A stretch of DNA of 38,632 nucleotides from Clostridia bacterium (GTDB taxonomy: Bacteria; Bacillota; Clostridia; Lachnospirales; Lachnospiraceae): assembly GCA_026000755.1 (NCBI GenBank), contig BNZC01000011.1, positions 1 to 38,632 of the forward strand, read 5' to 3'. The notes beneath the pieces are model-generated. The model saw only the letters and a list, made by a program, of their open reading frames with translations, ran no database searches and was not told where the DNA came from. The translations under genes were made by a program, and so were the position numbers. Of this stretch, positions 8,530 through 16,631 are shown piece by piece (position 1 is the stretch's first letter; each line of letters begins with the position of its first letter).

Positions 8530-11500
8530 ATGCTCCAATTAATAGATGTTCGTAAAACATACAAAACGGCGGATTTCACCCAAGTCGCTCTAAATGATAT
8601 TTCGGTATCTTTTCGTGACAATGAATTCGTTGCCATTCTCGGGTCAAGCGGATCGGGAAAAACAACCTTGCTGAATATCATCGGCGGTCTTGACCATTAC
8701 GACTCCGGCAATCTCTTTATTGATGGGATTTCTACCGAACGATACAAAGACCGTGATTGGGATGCCTACCGTAATAACCGTATTGGTTTTGTATTCCAAA
8801 GCTATAATTTGATTACCCATCAAACGCTTCTATCCAATGTGGAACTGGCGCTAACCCTCTCCGGCGTTTCCAAGAAAGAACGTAGGCAGCGGGCAAAAGA
8901 GGCACTTGAAACCGTGGGTCTGGGTGAACATAGCAACAAAAAGCCCTCCCAACTTTCCGGCGGACAAATGCAGCGTGTGGCAATCGCCCGGGCCTTGATT
9001 AACGATCCGGAAATTCTCCTTGCAGATGAACCCACCGGCGCACTTGACTCGAAAACCAGTCTTCAAATCATGGCTCTTTTGACCGAAATTGCAAAAGACC
9101 GTCTTGTCATCATGGTGACACATAACCCGGAACTTGCAGAGGAGTATGCAACCAGAACCATCCATCTTAAGGACGGAAGCGTAGAGGCAGACAGCGAACC
9201 TTTTCTTCCCAGTACAACGGATGAGCGAATCAGCCAAAAGCCTTCGAAGAAAACAGTCATGTCTTTCTTTACGGCACTTGCTCTGTCTTTTAACAATCTG
9301 CTGACGAAAAAAGGGCGTACCCTTTTGACCTCTTTCGCCGGTTCTATCGGTATTATCGGCATTGCGGCGATTCTTGCCTTGGCAAATGGTGTCAACGCTT
9401 ATATTAAGAGCGTAGAGGAGGACACACTTTCCCTCTATCCCCTTACAATTTCAAGCACCGGCATTGACCTTACCGCCATGATGACCACAGGGTCAGCAGG
9501 TGCTTCCGATGATACTGAAAAAGAAGAGTGGAAAGATGCTGTTCACGAAAGAAAGACCCTGACACATATGTTTTCCGGTGTGGGTTCCAATGACTTGGCA
9601 GCCCTTAAAACCTACTTTGACAGCGGAACAAGCGGGATTTCTCCCTATGTCAACTCCATTCAGTATTCTTATAATGTAACGCCAAGGATATACAGCCCGG
9701 ACACAACCGAGGGTGTGCGGCAAGTCAATCCCGACAATACCTTTTCCGCTATGGGCTTTGGCGGCGGCAGTGGTGGAATGAACAGCTTCATGTCTATGGG
9801 ATTATTTAACACAGATGTTTTTGCGCAGCTGATTGACGACCCGAAAATGTTGGACGCCCAGTATAACGTGGTTGCCGGACGTTGGCCCACAGCCTACAAT
9901 GAATGCGTACTTGTCCTAAGTGACACCGGCGGAGTGAGCGATTTGCTCTTATATGCCATGGGAAAGCGTGACCCACTGGAACTAAAGGAAATGGTTCGTG
10001 CCTTTGCCAATGGCGAAAATGTGACGACTCCGGAGGACTCTGTTGTTGTACCCTATGATGAAATGATGAAAGTGAACTTTAAGCTTGTAAATCCGGCGGA
10101 TTTCTATCAATTCGATGCCGCCTACAATGTTTGGACAGACAAATCAAGTGATCCGGATTTTATGAAAGCTCTGGTAAATGGCGGAACTGATATAAGTATT
10201 TCCGGTATTGTAATGCCCAATCCGGATGCTTCCGCAACCACACTTGGCCCCGGATTATACTATCCGGCTTCTTTGACCAAGTATTTGATGGCGACTGCGG
10301 CGGAGTCTCCCATTGTTAAGAGCCAACTGGAAAATACGGCGGTAGATGTTTTCACAGGGAAAACCTTTGAGGAAGAAGCGAGTGAACGCGGGGCCTCCGG
10401 TCTCGATTTAGGCAGTTTGATTACCATTGATAAAGATGCCATTTCCAATGGGATGAAAATAGATATGCCAAAATTAGATATGGATCTGGCAGGATTGATT
10501 GATCCCGCTTCCCTTACGAAAGGGCTTCCCGCACCTGCTATCCCGGATCTTGCGGGGATTGCGTCTTCGTTGAATGTACGTATTTCCGGAGAGCAGGCCG
10601 CCGATTTGGTGCAAAATATTGTTTCCGGGTATATTGCAAATAATCTTTCTGCTCAAACCCTAAATCCGGATTTGATTCAGGCAGGATTTACCACATATTT
10701 GAATAATCCGGACATACAGGCGAAAATCATGGGTGCCACAGCGGAGAATATTTCCACTGTCATGAGTGAAATTCTCACAGAGTATCTTACCACCGTCCTT
10801 AGTCAGCAGGTTGATGTAACCGGAATGACCGGGAATTTTGTAAACTATTTCAACTCGCCGGAGGTTCAGCAGACGATAGCGCAGACCCTTCCTACCCTTG
10901 TGAATACAGAGGAAATTCAAACACAGCTTATGAATGCCATGCAGGGCTATATACAAAGCACCATGGAAACCTATATGGCCGCCATCATGACAAATGTGCA
11001 AAAACAAATCGGGACAGGAATGCAAGCGGGAATGAGTCAAATGACCGAAAGCATGATGGGAATGATGAATTTTGACCCTGAGGTGATGAGCAAGGCATTT
11101 CAGTTCAATATGGCAGAAAAGGAACTGACACAACTGCTGTCCTCTTTTATGACTACCGAGGAAAAGTCAAGCGATAACAACCTGTTGAAACTGGGCTATG
11201 CCAATGCGGCAAAACCCTCAAGCATTGACATTTACCCGATTGATTTTGCGGGTAAGGAAAAAGTGCTTGCCATATTAGACGGCTACAATGAGCGGATGAA
11301 AAATGAACAAAAAGATGACCAAGTCATCACCTACACCGATATTGTGGGTACACTCATGACCTCTGTGACGGATATTATCAATAAAATCACCGCCATATTG
11401 GTTGCCTTTGTCGCCATTTCCCTGGTGGTTTCCTCCATCATGATTGGAGTTATCACCTATATTTCGGTATTGGAGCGAAAGAAAGAAATCGGCATTCTGC

Positions 11501-11787
11501 GGTCAATCGGTGCAAGCAAGCGAGACATCGGCAATGTGTTTAATGCCGAAACACTTATCGTTGGCTTTATTGCCGGAATGTTGGGCGTGGGCATTACGCT
11601 GATCGCCTCCGTTTTTGTCAACGCCATTGTCTACGCCCATTTTGATGTGCCGAATATTGCCCGTCTTCCTCTATCGGTGGCAGCAATTTTGGTGGCGGTG
11701 AGTATGGTACTTACCTTTCTTGCCGGTCTCATTCCCGCCTCCGCTGCTTCCCGCAAAGACCCCGTGGAAGCCCTGCGGAGTGAGTGA
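8530..11787 (+). CDS. ABC transporter, fused ATPase and FtsX/MacB-type permease
   Basis: The first ~230 residues are a LolD/MacB-type ATPase: Walker A GSSGSGKT at 38-45, signature LSGGQ at 142-146, Walker B ILLADE at 162-167 followed by PTGALD. A transmembrane helix around 265-290 leads into an unusually large extracytoplasmic region (about 290-945). Three C-terminal helices with the [15 protein letters not shown] loop mark an FtsX-like permease. The 1085-residue one-chain layout is known among gut Firmicutes, where homologues are annotated as efflux or peptide-resistance type mechanotransducing exporters. No membrane-fusion partner or two-component system is adjacent, so the cargo is unknown. 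AGAGGAAG precedes the ATG. The Met/Gln/Thr-rich stretch around residues 790-870 is probably helical. Confidence 0.9.
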   Translation: MLQLIDVRKTYKTADFTQVALNDISVSFRDNEFVAILGSSGSGKTTLLNIIGGLDHYDSGNLFIDGISTERYKDRDWDAYRNNRIGFVFQSYNLITHQTLLSNVELALTLSGVSKKERRQRAKEALETVGLGEHSNKKPSQLSGGQMQRVAIARALINDPEILLADEPTGALDSKTSLQIMALLTEIAKDRLVIMVTHNPELAEEYATRTIHLKDGSVEADSEPFLPSTTDERISQKPSKKTVMSFFTALALSFNNLLTKKGRTLLTSFAGSIGIIGIAAILALANGVNAYIKSVEEDTLSLYPLTISSTGIDLTAMMTTGSAGASDDTEKEEWKDAVHERKTLTHMFSGVGSNDLAALKTYFDSGTSGISPYVNSIQYSYNVTPRIYSPDTTEGVRQVNPDNTFSAMGFGGGSGGMNSFMSMGLFNTDVFAQLIDDPKMLDAQYNVVAGRWPTAYNECVLVLSDTGGVSDLLLYAMGKRDPLELKEMVRAFANGENVTTPEDSVVVPYDEMMKVNFKLVNPADFYQFDAAYNVWTDKSSDPDFMKALVNGGTDISISGIVMPNPDASATTLGPGLYYPASLTKYLMATAAESPIVKSQLENTAVDVFTGKTFEEEASERGASGLDLGSLITIDKDAISNGMKIDMPKLDMDLAGLIDPASLTKGLPAPAIPDLAGIASSLNVRISGEQAADLVQNIVSGYIANNLSAQTLNPDLIQAGFTTYLNNPDIQAKIMGATAENISTVMSEILTEYLTTVLSQQVDVTGMTGNFVNYFNSPEVQQTIAQTLPTLVNTEEIQTQLMNAMQGYIQSTMETYMAAIMTNVQKQIGTGMQAGMSQMTESMMGMMNFDPEVMSKAFQFNMAEKELTQLLSSFMTTEEKSSDNNLLKLGYANAAKPSSIDIYPIDFAGKEKVLAILDGYNERMKNEQKDDQVITYTDIVGTLMTSVTDIINKITAILVAFVAISLVVSSIMIGVITYISVLERKKEIGILRSIGASKRDIGNVFNAETLIVGFIAGMLGVGITLIASVFVNAIVYAHFDVPNIARLPLSVAAILVAVSMVLTFLAGLIPASAASRKDPVEALRSE

Positions 11788-11824
11788 TTTCGAAAAAGTT
11801 AATTATTTATGCAATGTTTTCCTC

Positions 11825-11853
11825 TTGCATTTTGGAGCAGGAGATGTTATACT
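11825..11853 (+). promoter_or_regulatory. Rightward promoter-like sequence facing the 3' end of the recombinase
   Basis: TTGCAT at 11825-11830, a 17 bp spacer and TATACT at 11848-11853 on the plus strand. It fires into the 3' end of the leftward recombinase gene, so it would make antisense RNA or read through toward the EPS genes. It may also be a leftover promoter of a gene displaced by island insertion. Confidence 0.5.
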
Positions 11854-11865
11854 ATGAATTGTCGG

Positions 11866-12570
11866 TCATGTCAAACGTGCAAGTGCATGATAGCATTCGT
11901 CTAAATCATCTTGCCTGATGCCCAGATACCGTTTTGTTACGGCAAGGGAGCTATGATTATAGATGTCCATGATAATCATGGGTGAGATACCCTCTTTCCA
12001 TGCCAGATAACCGAAGGTTTTACGTAAGGAATGGCAGGAGATGTGAAGCAGGGTGTCGATTACTTTGGCGGCAGCATGGATAATGCGGTAAGCTTGTTGG
12101 CGGCTGATGGCTTTTTCGGTGTGAGTGTCTGTGCTTTTATGGTTGATTCCTTTAGTTGAATGAGTGTTTACGTTTTTTTGATGACTGATTTTTCTCGTAC
12201 AAATAGCTGTTTCTTTGTGACTGTTTGCTTTCTCTTTCAGCGTTTTTTCTTCCTTACGACTTAGGATTAAGGGACGGTTTGCTTTGGCAAAATCTTTATA
12301 ACGAGTCAAGGCAGATAGTAGCCGATTGTTGATGGCAATGGTTTTGGACTTTCCGGTTTTCTGTTCGGTAAGCGTGATGTGTGTATAGAAGCACTTGTTT
12401 GTAAAGTCGTACACATCATTCCATGTTAGGCGGAGAATATCGCTGATGCGTAAACCGGTATTTAGACCGAGGATTACGAGGAGATGGTTGCGGAGCTCAC
12501 CTTTATTCAAGAAATAAGAAGAGAGAGCTTGGACGTGTTTGGGATTGCGGATGGGCTGTGTAGTTGACAT
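11866..12570 (-). CDS. Small tyrosine recombinase (FimB/RecV-sized DNA invertase candidate)
   Basis: Site-specific tyrosine recombinase of 234 residues. Catalytic residues are all present: Arg41 in NTGLRISDIL, a beta-hairpin Lys near 71-74, His180 and Arg183 in HSLRKTFGYLAW, His206 in YNHSSLAVT, and nucleophile Tyr215 in KRYLGI. There is little room for an N-terminal core-binding domain, so it resembles short invertases such as FimB/FimE more than long phage integrases. A hydrophilic Lys/His/Thr-rich insertion occupies about 107-155. The ATG has an AGGAGG on the minus strand (around 12580-12585) and a promoter at 12603-12631. The gene lies 95 bp from a perfect inverted-repeat pair and reads away from the EPS operon. 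The adjacent invertible segment is inferred to be its substrate. Confidence 0.9.
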   Translation of the reverse strand: MSTTQPIRNPKHVQALSSYFLNKGELRNHLLVILGLNTGLRISDILRLTWNDVYDFTNKCFYTHITLTEQKTGKSKTIAINNRLLSALTRYKDFAKANRPLILSRKEEKTLKEKANSHKETAICTRKISHQKNVNTHSTKGINHKSTDTHTEKAISRQQAYRIIHAAAKVIDTLLHISCHSLRKTFGYLAWKEGISPMIIMDIYNHSSLAVTKRYLGIRQDDLDECYHALARLT

Positions 12571-12602
12571 GGTGTAGTACCTCCTAGAGTGAGTTTTTTT
12601 CT

Positions 12603-12631
12603 ATAGTATCAGATTTATAAATAGTTGGCAA
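12603..12631 (-). promoter_or_regulatory. Promoter of the tyrosine recombinase
   Basis: On the minus strand TTGCCA (12626-12631), a 17 bp spacer and TACTAT (12603-12608) lie just upstream of the recombinase ribosome site. It is outside the inverted repeats, so recombinase expression would not depend wholly on segment orientation. Confidence 0.6.
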
Positions 12632-12664
12632 GTATTAGTGAATTGTTTTTGAATTAGAGATTTT

Positions 12665-12704
12665 TTATATGCGAATGTGACAGACTTTTCAGTTGGTTAC
12701 ATTC
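12665..12704 (+). repeat. Left arm of a 40 bp perfect inverted repeat
   Basis: All 40 bases are the reverse complement of 12838-12877. The core GCGAATGTGACAGACTTTTC starts at 12671. Identity ends sharply at the inner edge (12704/12838); outward it continues with one mismatch for about four more bases. Confidence 0.97.
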
Positions 12705-12708
12705 AAAT

Positions 12709-12738
12709 ACTATATGTTTTGGAGGTATAGAAACACAA
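12709..12738 (-). promoter_or_regulatory. Promoter-like sequence inside the invertible segment
   Basis: Reading the minus strand: TTGTGT (12733-12738), 18 bp, TATAGT (12709-12714). A second overlapping candidate is TTGTTG then TATACA with 17 bp. The -35 matches are weak, so this is tentative. An AGGTATA/TATACCT dyad (12723-12749) could be an operator. Confidence 0.4.
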
Positions 12739-12793
12739 GTGATATACCTGTATAAGATAATTAAAAAATTGCAACAAAGAGCTTTTAGACCAA

Positions 12794-12818
12794 TAAAAAA
12801 ACAGGGCGCAAACCCTGT
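12794..12818 (-). terminator. Leftward intrinsic terminator inside the invertible segment
   Basis: On the minus strand ACAGGG, the loop TTTGCG and CCCTGT are followed by a seven-T run (12801-12818 is the stem-loop). It works in the minus direction only, because the plus-strand copy is preceded, not followed, by the A/T run. Confidence 0.75.
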
Positions 12819-12837
12819 AAATACAACAAAAAAATGC

Positions 12838-12877
12838 GAATGTAACCAACTGAAAAGTCTGTCACATTCGCATATAA
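12838..12877 (+). repeat. Right arm of the 40 bp perfect inverted repeat
   Basis: Exact reverse complement of 12665-12704. This arm with its flank (12834-12874) is itself an imperfect palindrome with ATGCGAATGT at one end and ACATTCGCAT at the other, as expected for a recombinase binding site with two half-sites. Confidence 0.97.
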
Positions 12878-12894
12878 CAAAAAGGAATCAATCC

Positions 12895-13227
12895 ATGGAA
12901 GCAGAACGAATCAGAGAATATGTGCCAAACCAGGACAGCCATCTCACAGAACTTGTCCTACATATCGTATCCCAAATCGAGCAAGACGAAAAACGCAAAC
13001 GAAAACAAATCCAAGCCCAAGGCATTGCCACCGCCAAGGCACGAGGGGTACGCTTTGGCGCACCGATAAAACAGCCGGAGAATTTTGCGGACTTGGTAGA
13101 GCAATGGGAAAACAAAGAAATAACCGTAGGGGAGATTTTAGAGCAAACGGGCTTGTCAGAGAGTACGTTTTACCGCAGACTTCGGGAACTACGGACGATA
13201 AGGCAAGACAGGGGAAAGCAACAATGA
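12895..13227 (+). CDS. Small DNA-binding protein resembling a serine-recombinase C-terminal tail
   Basis: A 110-residue protein that looks like the end of a small resolvase/invertase without its catalytic domain. The stretch HIVSQIEQDEKRKRKQIQ, then GIATAKARGVRFGAP, resembles the helix E and linker of serine recombinases. It is followed by a helix-turn-helix (EQTGLSESTFYRRLREL, about 82-100). No catalytic-serine motif is visible. ATG 12895 has AAAGGAA at 12881-12887; the frame is also open upstream to a GTG at 12739, across the right repeat arm. Its position as first gene after the switch suggests a regulator or recombination accessory factor for the EPS operon. It overlaps the next gene (ATGA). 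A decayed recombinase is the alternative. Confidence 0.75.
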   Translation: MEAERIREYVPNQDSHLTELVLHIVSQIEQDEKRKRKQIQAQGIATAKARGVRFGAPIKQPENFADLVEQWENKEITVGEILEQTGLSESTFYRRLRELRTIRQDRGKQQ

Positions 13228-13706
13228 AACGAACACAGAAAAAGAAACACCCTAAGATATGCTTTGCTGCTTCTTCCGGCGGGCATTACGAGGAACTCAT
13301 GACCTTAAAACCACTAATGGAAAAGTATCCTTGCTTTATCCTAACGGAAAAGACAAGTTATATAGACAAAGCATCTGGCAGGAATACTTTTTTTGTTTTA
13401 CAGATAAATAGACGAGAAGTACTGTTCCCCGTGAAGTTTACAGGCGTTGCGTTGAAGTCTTTGTATTTGTTCATAAAGGAACGACCGGATGTTGTGATCA
13501 GTACAGGAGTATTAGCGACAATCCCGATATGCTTGATTGCCAAATTATTCAGAAAAAAACTAATTTATATCGAATCCATTGCCAAAGTTACGGATGCGAC
13601 CCTAAGTGGGAAATTGTTGTACCGATACGCAGATCAATTCTATGTACAATGGGAAAGTATGATTTCGATATTTCCAAAGGCGATTTTTATGGGAGGTGTC
13701 TTTTGA
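13224..13706 (+). CDS. Alg14-like membrane subunit of a polysaccharide glycosyltransferase
   Basis: Shows the Alg14 family start with FAASSGGHYEELMTL near residues 14-26 and the internal VVISTGVLATIPICLIAKLF and KLIYIESIAKV segments. In streptococcal capsule loci (Cps14F/PssD type) this small membrane-associated protein recruits an Alg13-like catalytic partner to transfer the second sugar onto the lipid-linked primer. At 160 residues it is of normal length for the group. ATG 13224 overlaps the preceding stop (ATGA), and the stop overlaps the TTG start of the next gene, so the three genes are probably co-translated. Donor sugar cannot be inferred. Confidence 0.88.
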   Translation: MKRTQKKKHPKICFAASSGGHYEELMTLKPLMEKYPCFILTEKTSYIDKASGRNTFFVLQINRREVLFPVKFTGVALKSLYLFIKERPDVVISTGVLATIPICLIAKLFRKKLIYIESIAKVTDATLSGKLLYRYADQFYVQWESMISIFPKAIFMGGVF

Positions 13707-14200
13707 AAATATTTGTGGTTTTGGGTTCGCAGAAGTTTCAATTTAATCGTTTGTTGAAACGATTGGATGAAATTATCGTAAAAAACGATATGGCAGGTGA
13801 GGTATTGGCTCAAATCGGGTACAGCGATTACCAACCTATTCATTATTCCCATCGAGAATTCTTCAATCAAGAGGATTTTCTGAACATCATGTCTCAAAGC
13901 GACATTGTGATTACTCATGGTGGTGCAGGAACGATTTTTGGTGCGTTGAAAATGAAAAAAAAGGTGTTGGCTGTGCCACGCCTATCAAAATACAAGGAGC
14001 ATGTAGATAACCACCAGCTCCAACTGTTAGAAGAATTTGAAAAAATAGGCTTGATTGAAGTCTGCTATGAATTGGAACAGTTAGAGGAATGTTTCCAATC
14101 GTTGTTGAGCAAAAACTATCAAAAGTATGAATCTAATACAGGCTTGGTCGTAAGAGAAATTGATACTTATTTGCAGAAAGTTTATTTAAGGAAAGGATAA
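13703..14200 (+). CDS. Alg13-like catalytic subunit of a polysaccharide glycosyltransferase
   Basis: Partner of the preceding Alg14-like protein. It resembles the GT28-type C-terminal half: MKIFVVLGSQKFQFNRLL at the start and DIVITHGGAGTIFGALKMKKKVLAVPR as the nucleotide-sugar binding signature, then the HVDNHQLQLLEEFEKIG motif. The TTG at 13703 is chosen because GGGAGG (13691-13696) lies six bases upstream and the start overlaps the previous stop (TTGA); the protein is then 165 residues, typical for Cps14G/PssE-type subunits. The pair probably adds a hexose or HexNAc to the first lipid-bound sugar on the cytoplasmic face. Confidence 0.88.
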   Translation: MKIFVVLGSQKFQFNRLLKRLDEIIVKNDMAGEVLAQIGYSDYQPIHYSHREFFNQEDFLNIMSQSDIVITHGGAGTIFGALKMKKKVLAVPRLSKYKEHVDNHQLQLLEEFEKIGLIEVCYELEQLEECFQSLLSKNYQKYESNTGLVVREIDTYLQKVYLRKG

Positions 14201-14235
14201 TGCCTGAATAGCAACAAAGTTGAAGGGAATGATTA

Positions 14236-15309
14236 ATGAGAACATATGGAGTAATTATGGCCGGCGGCGCTGGCACAAGGTTCTGGCCACTGTCAAGACA
14301 GAAAATTCCAAAACAGTTGCTGAATCTTACAGGAAAAGATCTGATGATCAATGAGGCAGTTGACAGACTCATTAACGTAGCAGGAAAAGGAAATGTATTC
14401 ATTGTAACAAATGTTACGCAGGTTCCTCCAATGATTGAAGCAACAAGAGGCAGAGTTTTGCCGGAGCATATTCTCTCTGAACCGGCGGCAAGAAATACGG
14501 CGGCATGTATTGGTTATGCAGCAATGGAGATTATCAAAAAACACGGTGACGGTGTAATGGTAATTACGCCATCCGATCATTATATAAAAAACATTCCTGC
14601 ATTTACCAGAATTCTAAACCTTGCTGTTAAGACGGCGGCAGAAACCGATAAGCTGATCACCATCGGTATTACACCAACCGTTCCGTCAACCGGCTTTGGG
14701 TATATCAAATTCGGCAGTGGAGAGAGTGAAGTAAAGCCCGTTCTTGCATTTAAGGAAAAGCCGGATGAAGAAACAGCTAAGACTTACATTGATTCAGGGG
14801 TATATGCATGGAATAGTGGAATGTTTGTTTGGAAGGCAAGTGTTATTCTGGCAAAATTCAAGGAACTCATTCCGGACATTTACGAAGATCTTGAAAAGAT
14901 GGGATCTGCAATGAACACGGATGCTGAGAAGGAAACCATCGAGACTATTTATCCGAACATTCGTAAAATCTCAGTGGATTATGCAATCATGGAGCCTTCC
15001 TCTTTTAAGGGTGATGTCCTTGTTATTCCGGGAGAGTTCGGTTGGGATGATGTTGGAAGCCTTGATATGATGGAGGTGCTTCATCAAACGGATGAAAATG
15101 GCAATGTACAGATTGGCGATACACTTGCGATTGATACAAGTAATACCGTGCTTTATTCCAGCAAGAAAATTGTAACAGCAGTTGGTGTAGACAACCTTGT
15201 AATTGTTGAGACCTCGGATGCCATCATGGTATGTAGAAAAGACAAAGCACAGGATGTTAAGAAAATTGTTGATGCACTTAACATAGCTGAGAAAAGAGAA
15301 ATTTTGTAA
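14236..15309 (+). CDS. manC: Mannose-1-phosphate guanylyltransferase
   Basis: Makes GDP-mannose from mannose-1-phosphate and GTP. The nucleotidyltransferase signature AGGAGTRFWPLSR lies at residues 9-21, followed by PKQLL, the EPAARNTAACIGYA stretch, and the substrate motif AFKEKP. The SGVYAWNSGMF and PGEFGWDDVGS segments are typical of ManC/GMP proteins. With 357 residues it is the short, monofunctional form without a phosphomannose isomerase domain. GAAGGGAA precedes the ATG. Within the EPS operon it would supply GDP-mannose or GDP-deoxyhexoses. The phosphohexomutase at 24354 could supply its substrate. Gene composition is closer to the housekeeping genes than to the AT-rich glycosyltransferases that follow. 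Confidence 0.93.
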   Translation: MRTYGVIMAGGAGTRFWPLSRQKIPKQLLNLTGKDLMINEAVDRLINVAGKGNVFIVTNVTQVPPMIEATRGRVLPEHILSEPAARNTAACIGYAAMEIIKKHGDGVMVITPSDHYIKNIPAFTRILNLAVKTAAETDKLITIGITPTVPSTGFGYIKFGSGESEVKPVLAFKEKPDEETAKTYIDSGVYAWNSGMFVWKASVILAKFKELIPDIYEDLEKMGSAMNTDAEKETIETIYPNIRKISVDYAIMEPSSFKGDVLVIPGEFGWDDVGSLDMMEVLHQTDENGNVQIGDTLAIDTSNTVLYSSKKIVTAVGVDNLVIVETSDAIMVCRKDKAQDVKKIVDALNIAEKREIL

Positions 15310-15320
15310 AGAAAAGAGAG

Positions 15321-15377
15321 ATGAGGAAAAGCAAAATGATATACAAATATTATTCAAAAGGACATGGTGGCGTGTAA
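15321..15377 (+). CDS. Possible 18-residue leader ORF before the GT4 gene
   Basis: ATG 15321 follows AAAAGAGAG and encodes 18 residues ending in a TAA that overlaps the next ATG (TAATG). The GT4 gene has only a poor ribosome site of its own, so this mini-ORF may deliver ribosomes by translational coupling. No homology is recognised and it may be chance. Confidence 0.25.
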   Translation: MRKSKMIYKYYSKGHGGV

Positions 15378-16591
15378 TGAGAATACTATTTATAACAAAT
15401 TTACTTCCGTATAATAATTATTGCAGTTCTTCGTCTTTGAAAGCGTTAGTTGATGCAGGTCACAAAGTGGATTTGATCTGTTTCAAAGATGAAGTTATGG
15501 AAGTGGGTAAGGAAATTCAAAAATTCGATTTTTACGAATGGTGTCAAGTTATACATGAAATTCCGTTGCGATTAGTTACGAATCAACATCGCAGGTATAT
15601 GATGTTTAAGGCATTGCGGACTTTGTTTTCGGTCTTACCCTTTGGAGTATTCAAGTATAAGTCAGGTTCTTTTAAGACGTTGTTGCTGCACATGGTAAAA
15701 CGTGTTGATTATGATTTGATTTACTGTGATCATCTGCAATTGTTTTTATACGTCAACATGATTAACAAACAGAAGCGTACTTCTATACCGATTGTATTGC
15801 AGGAGCATAATTGTGAATATGTAATTGTGAAACGCAGTATTCAGACAACGACATCACTTCTGAAAAAATTGTTTTTATTTATTGAATATCAGAAATTACA
15901 AAGATTTGAAAAATGTGCCATTGAAATGGCTGATCGAGTAGTGATACTTTCAAAAGAAGATCGGCGAGCGATGTGCAAACTTACTCACAAAGATATTGAT
16001 TTCAGGATGATACCGATAGGAATTGAGGATAGCAGTTTCCGAAAAGAAAATAGACCCATAAACAGTACCATAAAAATATTGCTTATGGGAACGTGGTCAT
16101 GGGAACCGAATCGTCATGGTCTTATTTGGTTTTTACAAACAGTGGTCCCTCTTTTGATAACAAAAAAGATGAAATTTGACATGGACATCATTGGTGGTGG
16201 TATCGGTAAGGATATTTTGAAACTTAGCGATCAATATCAAAATGTAAATGTCAAGGGCTTTGTGAATGACATAGATGAATATTTTGAAAAATGCGATTGT
16301 CTGGCTGTTCCTCTTTTTATTGGTAGCGGTCAGCGTATGAAAATCATAGAAGCTTTTTCAAAAGAAATGCCGGTGATTTCTACAGGCATAGGTGCGGAAG
16401 GTTTGCTTTACACCAACAATAGAAATATTTTGATAGCGAACAGTGCGGAAGATTTTCTGGAGGCATTTGAGAAGATTAAAAATGATGAACTACGTGTGAA
16501 AATTATTCAAAATGCAAAACAAACTTTTGACGAAAACCACTCTTATCGCATAATTGCCAAACTGATAGCAGAAGCGGTTCGCTTTGAATGA
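15377..16591 (+). CDS. Glycosyltransferase family 4 (GT-B fold)
   Basis: Cytoplasmic or membrane-associated glycosyltransferase of the EPS repeat unit. The N-terminus MRILFITNLLPYNNY with a following Ala-Gly-His turn is the acceptor-side Rossmann start. The C-terminal half has the donor side: ILLMGTWSWEPN, MDIIGGG, VKGFVNDIDEYFEKCDCLAVPLFIGSGQRMKIIEAFSKEMPVISTGIGAEGL, which includes the retaining GT4 Glu motif (KIIEAF). Length (404 residues) is normal. The sequence is visibly more AT-rich than manC upstream, consistent with a transferred EPS block. Donor and linkage cannot be assigned. Confidence 0.9.
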   Translation: MRILFITNLLPYNNYCSSSSLKALVDAGHKVDLICFKDEVMEVGKEIQKFDFYEWCQVIHEIPLRLVTNQHRRYMMFKALRTLFSVLPFGVFKYKSGSFKTLLLHMVKRVDYDLIYCDHLQLFLYVNMINKQKRTSIPIVLQEHNCEYVIVKRSIQTTTSLLKKLFLFIEYQKLQRFEKCAIEMADRVVILSKEDRRAMCKLTHKDIDFRMIPIGIEDSSFRKENRPINSTIKILLMGTWSWEPNRHGLIWFLQTVVPLLITKKMKFDMDIIGGGIGKDILKLSDQYQNVNVKGFVNDIDEYFEKCDCLAVPLFIGSGQRMKIIEAFSKEMPVISTGIGAEGLLYTNNRNILIANSAEDFLEAFEKIKNDELRVKIIQNAKQTFDENHSYRIIAKLIAEAVRFE

Positions 16592-16631
16592 AAAGAAGAG
16601 TATGTGATTTAGAAAGTATCTGAGGTTGATG

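Larger units (their letters stand above)
12665..12877. promoter_or_regulatory. Candidate invertible DNA switch (inverton) upstream of the EPS operon
   Basis: Two perfect 40 bp inverted repeats flank 133 bp (12705-12837) that contain no gene. The spacer holds an intrinsic terminator and promoter-like hexamers, both reading leftward as printed. One side is a short tyrosine recombinase and the other is the first gene of the polysaccharide operon. This is the known layout of invertible promoters that switch surface polysaccharides, fimbriae or flagella. As printed, the best promoter points to the recombinase; inversion would aim it at the EPS genes, with the terminator insulating it from upstream transcription. 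Inversion itself is inferred, not seen. Confidence 0.8.

Noticed and set aside
11866..12570. Integrase of a prophage or conjugative element
   Set aside because: No phage structural, replication or conjugation genes, and no att duplication seen; the adjacent inverted repeats fit an invertase better.
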